Positions 1 through 5,287 of a stretch of 48,006 bases of DNA are shown one piece after another. Numbering within the stretch: the first letter of the stretch is position 1; each line of letters opens with the position of its first letter. The notes under the pieces are model-generated. The model was not told the origin of the DNA. It saw only the letters and a list, made by a program, of their open reading frames with translations, and searched no databases. The translations under genes were made by a program, and so were the position numbers. The stretch covers positions 1-48,006 of the forward strand of contig JAFXCV010000054.1 in assembly GCA_017521325.1 (NCBI GenBank). The letters run 5' to 3'. This DNA is from Oscillospiraceae bacterium (GTDB taxonomy: Bacteria; Bacillota; Clostridia; Oscillospirales; Ruminococcaceae).

Positions 1-1
1 C

Positions 2-421
2 AGAGTCAATGCGGAGCTCAACAAAACCATTGCAGAATCATCCAGACAGCTGACCAAGTACAAAAAGCGTATGACAGAACTGACTGTCATATTCAAGAAG
101 CTGTACGAAGACCGTGTGTTGGGAAAGATTGATGATGATCAATTCCAAATGCTGTCACAGGGATATGCCACTGAGCAGTTGGAACTGAAAGAACAGATTA
201 CCACATTAAGCGAAACCATAGCCAAAGCCAAAAGCAAGACTGCGGATACGGCAAGATTCATCTCACTGGCAAAGAAGTATACGGCCCTGACGGAGCTCAC
301 GCAAGAGGTGCTCCACACCTTCGTATCACGCATTGAAGTCCATGAAAGAACCATCGACAGCTTCGGCAAAGAGCATCAGGATATTGATATTTACTTCACG
401 CACATCGGAACTGTGAAGTAA
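2..421 (+). CDS. Large serine recombinase, C-terminal end (partial)
   Basis: The reading frame is open from the window edge, so only the last 139 codons are visible and the start is outside. The visible part is a charged helical stretch, likely the coiled coil of the C-terminal region, followed by FVSRIEVHE and IYFTHIG. This ending is typical of large serine recombinases of transposons and conjugative elements (TnpX/TndX-like, with a DUF4368-type tail). These enzymes cut and rejoin DNA through a serine in an N-terminal domain that lies outside this window. It probably marks the end of an integrated element lying to the left. The gene is convergent with the tRNA-Leu transcript and is followed by hairpins at 428-461 and 491-511. 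Family assignment is by recognition of the tail only. Confidence 0.8.
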   Translation, partial: RVNAELNKTIAESSRQLTKYKKRMTELTVIFKKLYEDRVLGKIDDDQFQMLSQGYATEQLELKEQITTLSETIAKAKSKTADTARFISLAKKYTALTELTQEVLHTFVSRIEVHERTIDSFGKEHQDIDIYFTHIGTVK

Positions 422-427
422 TCCGCA

Positions 428-461
428 CAAAAGAAAAGTGGATAGCATTTCTGCTATCCAC
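428..461 (-). terminator. Terminator of the tRNA-Leu transcript
   Basis: A perfect 10-bp stem (438-447 with 452-461, 4-base loop) is followed on the minus strand by TTTTCTTTT. It lies about 80 bases past the 3' end of tRNA-Leu and would end minus-strand transcription. It may act in both directions, because the recombinase gene ends just before it. Confidence 0.65.
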
Positions 462-490
462 TATCTTGAATTAAGTGTTCCCTAATTCAG

Positions 491-511
491 CCACGAGAAT
501 GCGTGGTTTTT
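491..511 (+). terminator. Terminator after the recombinase gene
   Basis: A short stem (CCACG 491-495 with CGTGG 502-506) is followed by five T on the plus strand, 70 bases past the recombinase stop codon. The stem is short, so this is a weak to moderate terminator candidate. Confidence 0.4.
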
Positions 512-541
512 CGCCCTGTCATCTATTTTGGGCATAAGAAA

Positions 542-626
542 TGGTGCGGGTGACAGGAATCGAACCTGCACACCTTGCGGCGCGAGAACCTAAATCTCGT
601 GCGTCTGCCAGTTCCGCCACACCCGC
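542..626 (-). tRNA. tRNA-Leu (anticodon UAG), CCA encoded
   Basis: On the minus strand the 85-base gene folds as a class II tRNA. The acceptor stem GCGGGTG pairs with CACCCGC, the D-arm reads GGCGGAACTGGCAGAC, the anticodon stem CGAGA/TCTCG holds loop TTTAGGT (anticodon TAG), a long variable arm follows, and the T-arm contains GGTTCGATTCC. The discriminator base is A and CCA is encoded (542-544). It should read CUN leucine codons. Only 21 bases separate it from the upstream lipoprotein stop codon and no promoter is visible there, so it is probably transcribed as the last part of a longer RNA. Confidence 0.97.
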
Positions 627-647
627 ATATTCAATTTTTACTGCATA

Positions 648-1190
648 TTACCAGTTTAAATCAGGTAAATTACTTTCACATACGGATTGATAATTCGAGT
701 TTTCCCACACAAATTCTCCGACAGGATGAAACCTATTTTCAGCATCTCGTTCATAAACCTGTCTGCCAATACTTTGCCCATTTTGGTCAAGCCAATTCAG
801 TTCAACTGTTTCAACTTCATTGAACTCATTAATTCCACCATAGAAAATCAGTATTCCAATTGATGCACACAGTAAATTACTGTTTTCTGTTGTGTCATTA
901 GTTACGAATTGATATGTTCCTGTTAAGATTGAGCCTTCGATCGTTTCGGAATAAGTAAAAGCATTATTCTTTTGAAAGTCACGGACAGTGCCTTTGAAAT
1001 TCTGTTGCATTTCGTTTTGCAGCTGTTCTTCTTCCTGTAATGGTATGCCCGGCAATGTTGTAGTTGACTGTGAAACGATAATAGCTTCGGTTTCAGAATT
1101 AGTTACTTGATGTGAATTTTCTGATGCTCCGCAGGCAGAGAGAAATAGCATGGGTGATATCGCTGCAATAAAAACTGTATTATATTTCAT
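648..1190 (-). CDS. Small putative lipoprotein, unknown function
   Basis: A 180-aa protein. It starts with a short basic and hydrophobic signal (MKYNTVFIAAISPM) and lipobox L-S-A-C around residue 20, so it is predicted to be a lipid-anchored surface protein. A Ser/Thr/Glu-rich linker follows, then a globular part with two cysteines near its middle and end (LLCAS, SVCES). I do not recognise a family. The start at 1190 is chosen because GGAGGA lies 9 bases upstream; a longer in-frame start at 1262 would place coding sequence across a tRNA-like repeat and lacks a ribosome site. The gene sits between repeat copy 1 and the intact tRNA-Leu, as one unit of the tRNA-half array. Confidence 0.75.
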   Translation of the reverse strand: MKYNTVFIAAISPMLFLSACGASENSHQVTNSETEAIIVSQSTTTLPGIPLQEEEQLQNEMQQNFKGTVRDFQKNNAFTYSETIEGSILTGTYQFVTNDTTENSNLLCASIGILIFYGGINEFNEVETVELNWLDQNGQSIGRQVYERDAENRFHPVGEFVWENSNYQSVCESNLPDLNW

Positions 1191-1214
1191 CTGCACTGCT
1201 CCTCCAAATTTTCG

Positions 1215-1278
1215 CACTGTAGTAACGCACCCAAAATCCAACGTGTATGCCAATTTCACCACAGGCGCATATTCAGTT
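1215..1278 (-). repeat. tRNA-Leu half repeat, copy 1 (diverged)
   Basis: On the minus strand it reads a short AT-rich lead, a tRNA-Leu 5' half starting at 1268, then the constant tail ending CTACAGTG. It is the most diverged of four copies, with changes through the D-arm region, but the tail and the lead are still clear. It lies 24 bases upstream of the lipoprotein start codon. The 42 bases between copies 1 and 2 hold no gene, only a small CCTGC/GCAGG hairpin, and look like an empty or decayed unit. Confidence 0.75.
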
Positions 1279-1320
1279 TTGCCCCGTTTTTACCTGCCGA
1301 GAGCTTGCAGGGAATAAATG

Positions 1321-1384
1321 CACTGTCGTAACGCAGCCAAAATCTGGTGCGTCTGCCAGTTCCGCCATACTCGCATATTGAATT
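1321..1384 (-). repeat. tRNA-Leu half repeat, copy 2
   Basis: The tRNA-like part starts at 1374 (minus strand) and matches the first 38 bases of the intact tRNA-Leu at 34 positions, covering the 5' acceptor strand, D-arm and the anticodon 5' strand. It then departs into a constant non-tRNA tail, TGGCTGCGTTAC followed by a variable base pair and CAGTG. The variable arm, T-arm and 3' acceptor strand are absent, so it cannot be a working tRNA. The 186-aa gene stops at the repeat edge, with its TAA at 1384-1386. Confidence 0.85.
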
Positions 1385-1944
1385 TACAAACAATTCTGCA
1401 GCATTTTACATTCCTTTTCCAAGGAAGTGCAACTTGCTACGACTCCCTGATTCTCCATTTCAGAAATTTCAGATACGGACATCACATCAGTTTTTTCATA
1501 AACGCTTTTCAGTTTCAGAAACAGACTCAAAGGGAACTCACTGTCCCATTCCATGCGATAGCCGTATAGTCCGAATTTGTTTAGAATGCGCTCCATTTCC
1601 GCAATGAAATCCTGTAGAAAAGATGCTTTTGGAAAACAGAGATGTTCGCTGCGAATAAGTTCTACGCACTCCATTGAAGAAAAAGAATCAATGTGAATAG
1701 TGATGAGATTATCCGGCACGACAGCAACTTTCCATATAGAAGCAGTCGGTTCCTCTACTGTGCGAAATACTTCTTTGTGTTCATCAGCTGGATATTCATT
1801 CAATATAGTTAGAAGTGCAAGCATAAAATCGTCAAGAAAGTTTGTGATATAACTATTACAGAAATAAGCTGTCGATTTACCATCAGTGAGTTTCCCACGA
1901 ATCCATCCAGCACTGATCTGCCCGATCTGAAAATACTTTTCCAT
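1384..1944 (-). CDS. Hypothetical cytoplasmic protein, 186 aa
   Basis: I do not recognise this protein. It has no signal peptide or membrane segment. It reads as a mixed alpha/beta soluble protein, with a helix-rich middle (FLDDFMLALLTIL) and a stretch FGLYGYRMEWDSEFPLSLFLKL that looks like a conserved core. The ATG at 1944 follows GGAGGAATAA, and this ribosome site abuts repeat copy 3 (from 1954). The stop codon touches repeat copy 2, so the gene almost fills the space between two tRNA-half repeats. Its size and isolation would fit an accessory or immunity-type cargo gene, but that is only a guess from context. Confidence 0.75.
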   Translation of the reverse strand: MEKYFQIGQISAGWIRGKLTDGKSTAYFCNSYITNFLDDFMLALLTILNEYPADEHKEVFRTVEEPTASIWKVAVVPDNLITIHIDSFSSMECVELIRSEHLCFPKASFLQDFIAEMERILNKFGLYGYRMEWDSEFPLSLFLKLKSVYEKTDVMSVSEISEMENQGVVASCTSLEKECKMLQNCL

Positions 1945-1953
1945 TTATTCCTC

Positions 1954-2017
1954 CACTGTAATGACGCAGCCAAAATCTGGTGCGTCTGCCAGTTCCGCCA
2001 TACTCGCATATTGAATT
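1954..2017 (-). repeat. tRNA-Leu half repeat, copy 3
   Basis: Nearly identical to copy 2. The tRNA-like 5' end is at 2007 and the constant tail ends at 1954. The AT-rich lead (AATTCAATAT on the minus strand) is shared with copy 2 and, with a single change, with the bases just upstream of the intact tRNA. Between it and the GIY-YIG stop codon (2059) there is a 13-bp imperfect stem-loop, roughly 2026-2063. Confidence 0.85.
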
Positions 2018-2058
2018 ACAATCATAGTATTGAACAGTCATTTCTTAACTGCTCAATA

Positions 2059-2886
2059 CTACAATGTTTTAAGTTCACGCCATTCAGTAAGACCATTTGC
2101 GCTTCGTCCCATTACAACGCTTGCGGCAGTTGATGGACTACTAAAAACTTTATTTTCTGTAAAAATCCCTTTGTCATTAATAACGCCGCTAAGGGTTAAT
2201 TGTTCCCTCAGTTTTTTTATATTTTTAGGACAAGAATTCGTAACACCATCAGCTACTTGTGAGTTTTTTAACACAACAAAACCTTCACTTGTCTGCATTC
2301 CTTTTGCGTCTGCACCACGAGCTGCTGTTATGCACAAAAGCTGTGGCGATTCTTCAGAAGAATCAGAACTAATATCAACAAGAGGTTCGAGAACCTTATG
2401 TCCAAGCACATTATTGATCATGCGTATGTTGTATAGGAATTCATCCATCTCCGCTTGTTCTGCTTCAGTCAGTGATGCATCAGCTGGCACTGTGGAATTA
2501 TCAATCATATATCGATCGGCTTCCTGAGCTAATAAATAACAACGATGTTCAAGATATTTGATATGTGCTTTATTAAGCCTGTTATCCTTACTAATAAACA
2601 CAATACATTCGTTCCAGAAATCTTTCTTTGAATCATGTTGTTTCAAACGTTCAAAAACATTTTCAGCTTCTCCGATATAGACAATTCCTTTATCGTCAGC
2701 ATCATTTCTGCCAAAAAGAAAATATATTCCGCAAGCAGTAAGATCAGTTCTATCACTACAGCGTTTCACTTCGATTCGAGGGATTTTATAAGCCTTGCCA
2801 TTCCAATTTGATAGTTCACATACCCAACGCTTGTTCGGATCTCCTTCGATTAAAAACAAGGATATGGTTTTGCCAAATAAAGCCAA
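2059..2886 (-). CDS. GIY-YIG nuclease-family protein with DUF4357-like tail
   Basis: A 275-aa soluble protein. The GIY-YIG nuclease core is visible: GIYFLFG at residues 53-59, VYIG at 69-72, Arg80 in FERLKQH and a Glu near residue 112 (LEHRC). These correspond to the catalytic Tyr, Arg and Glu of the family, which cuts DNA in repair, restriction or mobile elements. The C-terminal ~60 residues (from about 215, with AAARGADAKG nearby and STAASVVMGRSANGLTEW) resemble DUF4357, often attached to GIY-YIG domains. The start is TTG at 2886, supported by GAGGTGA six bases upstream; the nearby ATG at 2893 is out of frame. It is the first gene after the promoter at 2972-3000 and follows repeat copy 4. 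Its actual target is not evident. Confidence 0.85.
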   Translation of the reverse strand: MALFGKTISLFLIEGDPNKRWVCELSNWNGKAYKIPRIEVKRCSDRTDLTACGIYFLFGRNDADDKGIVYIGEAENVFERLKQHDSKKDFWNECIVFISKDNRLNKAHIKYLEHRCYLLAQEADRYMIDNSTVPADASLTEAEQAEMDEFLYNIRMINNVLGHKVLEPLVDISSDSSEESPQLLCITAARGADAKGMQTSEGFVVLKNSQVADGVTNSCPKNIKKLREQLTLSGVINDKGIFTENKVFSSPSTAASVVMGRSANGLTEWRELKTL

Positions 2887-2908
2887 GACTCATCACCTCA
2901 CACAAATA

Positions 2909-2962
2909 CACTGTAGTAACGCAGCCAAAATCTGGTGTGTCTGCCAGTTCCGCCATACTCGC
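2909..2962 (-). repeat. tRNA-Leu half repeat, copy 4, at the promoter
   Basis: The tRNA-like 5' end is at 2962, about 9 bases downstream of a perfect -10 box, which is where a normal tRNA transcript would start. It has the same 5'-half homology and constant tail as copies 2 and 3, but in place of the AT-rich lead it is joined directly to the promoter. This suggests that the promoter originally drove the tRNA-Leu gene itself. Confidence 0.85.
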
Positions 2963-2971
2963 ATCCCTTAC

Positions 2972-3000
2972 ATTATAGCACATTATCATAAAAATGTCAA
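2972..3000 (-). promoter_or_regulatory. Sigma-A promoter of the tRNA-half gene array
   Basis: TTGACA (2995-3000) and TATAAT (2972-2977) are separated by 17 bases on the minus strand, a perfect consensus. Transcription should start near 2965, next to repeat copy 4, and run through three genes to tRNA-Leu. No other promoter of this quality is visible before the tRNA. Confidence 0.85.
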
Positions 3001-3033
3001 ATCCCCCTTAAAATAAAAATTTCAAGGGGGATT
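3000..3033 (-). terminator. Terminator after ddh
   Basis: A 10-bp stem (AATCCCCCTT with AAGGGGGATT) lies just past the ddh stop codon and is followed on the minus strand by TGACATTTTT. The base of the stem touches the -35 box of the next promoter. Confidence 0.6.
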
Positions 3034-3043
3034 ATGTTCAGCA

Positions 3044-4033
3044 TTACAGCATCTGCGCACGCAGCTCCTCTGCACTCATTCGGGACAGGTAGGAGGGTGC
3101 CACATCAAATGCGGTCTTGCAGCCGGTCATGCCCTCTGCCTTCATGCGGTAAAGCGCTCTTGCATATGCCACCAGAACACTTGCGGTAAATTCAGGGTTG
3201 GATTCGAGCTTCAGAGAATACTCGATCATCTGATGCGTCTTTTCGCCGTCACCCGTCTTTGCACTGCGCATCACAAATCCGCCGTGCGGCATGGTATTGT
3301 GCTGTGCATCAAATTCCTCATCCGTGATGAAATTCACCGTTGTGTTGTACTGGTCAAAGTAATTCTTCATGCCCTTGATCTCTGCTGTGATCGCTTCCCT
3401 GTCTGCGCCGTCCTCGGCAACCACAAAGCACACTCTCTCATGCTTTTCTCTCGTGGAAAGCTCGGGCTGCACGCCGCTGCGGACTGCGTCCATTGCAGTC
3501 TCAACGGGGACCGTGTACTGGATTCCCTTCTTGACACCTGCCACTCTGCGGATCGCATCGGAATGTCCCTGGCTGACGCCCTTACCCCAGAATGTGTAGG
3601 TCTTGCCGTTGGGGAGGATGGATTCCGCATACACTCTGTTCAGGGAGAACAGACCCGGATCCCAGCCGAGGGAGATCATCGCAAGATGTCCGCTTTCCTT
3701 TGCTGCCTTGTCCACATTTGCAAAATGCTCCGGAATTCTCGCATGGGTATCAAAGCTGTCGATGACGTTAAAGTGCTGCGCAAGTGCAGGTGTCTGCTCG
3801 GGAAGATCCGTTGCACTGCCGCCGCAGATGATCATCACGTCGATCTTATCCTGCATGTTCTGTGCATCACTCAGTCTGTATGCCGGAACGCCCTGTGTCA
3901 TGAGCTTGACATTTGCAGGATCACGGCGTGTGAATACACCAACCAGCTCCATATCATCATTCTGTCTGATCGCAAGCTCCACGCCCTTGCCGAGGTTGCC
4001 GTAGCCTGCAATGCCGATTCTGATCTTTTCCAT
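3044..4033 (-). CDS. ddh: meso-diaminopimelate dehydrogenase
   Basis: A 329-aa protein, close to the family's usual ~326 aa. It begins with a Rossmann NADPH-binding motif, GYGNLG at residues 10-15, and contains the signatures FTRRDP and MISLGWDPGLFSLNR with the typical GKGVSQGHSDAIRRV segment. Ddh catalyses the reversible NADP-linked amination of tetrahydrodipicolinate to meso-diaminopimelate (EC 1.4.1.16), a one-step branch of lysine and peptidoglycan precursor synthesis in the cytoplasm. GGAGG lies 7 bases before the ATG. It is transcribed alone from the promoter at 4128-4156, with its own terminator. Confidence 0.95.
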   Translation of the reverse strand: MEKIRIGIAGYGNLGKGVELAIRQNDDMELVGVFTRRDPANVKLMTQGVPAYRLSDAQNMQDKIDVMIICGGSATDLPEQTPALAQHFNVIDSFDTHARIPEHFANVDKAAKESGHLAMISLGWDPGLFSLNRVYAESILPNGKTYTFWGKGVSQGHSDAIRRVAGVKKGIQYTVPVETAMDAVRSGVQPELSTREKHERVCFVVAEDGADREAITAEIKGMKNYFDQYNTTVNFITDEEFDAQHNTMPHGGFVMRSAKTGDGEKTHQMIEYSLKLESNPEFTASVLVAYARALYRMKAEGMTGCKTAFDVAPSYLSRMSAEELRAQML

Positions 4034-4127
4034 ATTGATTCCTCCATGCGTAATATTTCAGCCCGTCGGAAATCCTGCGCATCTGCCCGTCACGGACGGA
4101 CAACTGTATCAGATTGCCGACAAGTTT

Positions 4128-4156
4128 ATTATAGCATATTTTCAGGTGCATGTAAA
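4128..4156 (-). promoter_or_regulatory. ddh promoter
   Basis: TTTACA (4151-4156), 17-base spacer, TATAAT (4128-4133) on the minus strand. About 95 bases of leader separate it from the ATG; no known riboswitch was recognised there. It is back to back with the promoter at 4218-4246. Confidence 0.8.
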
Positions 4157-4217
4157 GAAATTTTTCCGATTCAGAAGTGAAAAAATTTTTTTATCCGACG
4201 TGAGAATATCCGTCAAT

Positions 4218-4246
4218 TTGACAAAAGGCAGAATCTGAGATATAAT
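4218..4246 (+). promoter_or_regulatory. Promoter of the PHP phosphatase gene
   Basis: TTGACA (4218-4223), 17-base spacer, TATAAT (4241-4246). Transcription should begin near 4253, which rules against an ATG at 4257 as the translation start and supports 4284. Confidence 0.85.
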
Positions 4247-4283
4247 AAGAGTAACAATGAAATTCAAAAAAGGACTGATTTTT

Positions 4284-5057
4284 ATGCTTCTTGCAAATTA
4301 CCATACCCATACGCAGCGCTGCCGCCATGCCCTTGGCGAGGACAGGGAATATATCGAGCATGCCATCCGCAGCGGCATGAAGGTGCTGGGCTTTTCCGAT
4401 CACTGCCCGTGGATCTTTGATGACGGCTATGTTTCCCGTGTACGGATGCTTCCGTCACAGCTTGACGATTATTTTTCCTCCCTGCTTGCACTCAAACAGG
4501 AGTATGCCAAGGATATCACCATCTACATTGGTTTTGAATCGGAATATGTGCCGGAGCTGATGGTAGCGCAGGACAGGCTGCTTGCAGATTATCCCGTGGA
4601 TTATATGATCCTCGGTGAGCATTTCACGCAGCGTGAACCGTTCGGACCTTATACGGGCATGCCCGTGAACGATGAAACGGCATTTGTGAAATACATCGAC
4701 CTTGTCATCGAGGGAATGGAAACGGGAAAATACAAGTACCTTGCGCATCCCGATCTGTTCAATTTTGTCGGGGATGATGCGGTTTATGAGCGTCATTACC
4801 GCCGTCTTTGTGAATATCTCAAGAGCAAGGACATCCCCGTAGAGATCAACCTGCTGGGTATCGTGGAGAACCGTCACTATACCTCTCCCCGTTTTCTGAA
4901 AATTGCGCAGGACGTGGGAAACACCGCCATCATCGGCATTGATGCGCATACCCCCGACCGCATGGATAATCTTGCGATGCACAGAACCTGTATTTCCCTT
5001 GCGGAACAGTTCGGTCTTCCGCTTGTAGATTATCTGCCGGGGCTTGGGATTCTTTGA
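4284..5057 (+). CDS. PHP-domain phosphatase, histidinol-phosphatase-like
   Basis: A 257-aa cytoplasmic protein of the PHP metal-dependent hydrolase superfamily. Metal ligands visible include HTH at residues 7-9, the GFSDHCP segment, an E in FESEY, GEHF, HPD and a late D-x-H in GIDAHTP. The layout matches the histidinol-phosphatase (HisK/HisJ) class, which removes phosphate from histidinol phosphate in histidine synthesis, but no his gene is near, so another phosphoester substrate is possible. The start at 4284 has AAGGA upstream; the in-frame ATG at 4257 lies only a few bases after the predicted transcription start. A terminator follows. Confidence 0.85.
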   Translation: MLLANYHTHTQRCRHALGEDREYIEHAIRSGMKVLGFSDHCPWIFDDGYVSRVRMLPSQLDDYFSSLLALKQEYAKDITIYIGFESEYVPELMVAQDRLLADYPVDYMILGEHFTQREPFGPYTGMPVNDETAFVKYIDLVIEGMETGKYKYLAHPDLFNFVGDDAVYERHYRRLCEYLKSKDIPVEINLLGIVENRHYTSPRFLKIAQDVGNTAIIGIDAHTPDRMDNLAMHRTCISLAEQFGLPLVDYLPGLGIL

Positions 5058-5096
5058 TTGTGTGGAAACCTGCGGATATTTATAACGTTTTCGGCG

Positions 5097-5131
5097 GAAG
5101 CTGTCCTCTTGTTTAGGGCAGCTTCTGTTTT
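5097..5131 (+). terminator. Terminator after the PHP phosphatase gene
   Basis: A 10-bp stem (5097-5106 with 5116-5125, one G-U pair, 9-base loop) followed by TGTTTT. Confidence 0.7.
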
Positions 5132-5287
5132 AACCTTAAAAGAATGCAATTGGTCTGTTTACGATATAATTATTCATTGAAATGTTAACAAAAATAATGT
5201 AAAATATTATTAAATAGCGTGCAATTTTCCTATGTGAAATCTCTGAAAATCGGTTTCAGAGACGGTCTTATTTAAGGAGGAGTCAAA

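Noticed and set aside
1215..2962. CRISPR array or additional tRNA genes at the repeated units
   Set aside because: The spacing is gene-sized and irregular, and the repeats contain only the 5' half of a tRNA, lacking the variable arm, T-arm and 3' acceptor strand.
4034..4127. Lysine riboswitch in the ddh leader
   Set aside because: The leader between the ddh promoter and ATG is about 95 bases, too short for a lysine riboswitch, and no conserved L-box segments were seen.
4257..4283. ATG at 4257 as start of the PHP phosphatase
   Set aside because: It lies only about four bases after the predicted transcription start and has no ribosome site; 4284 has one.
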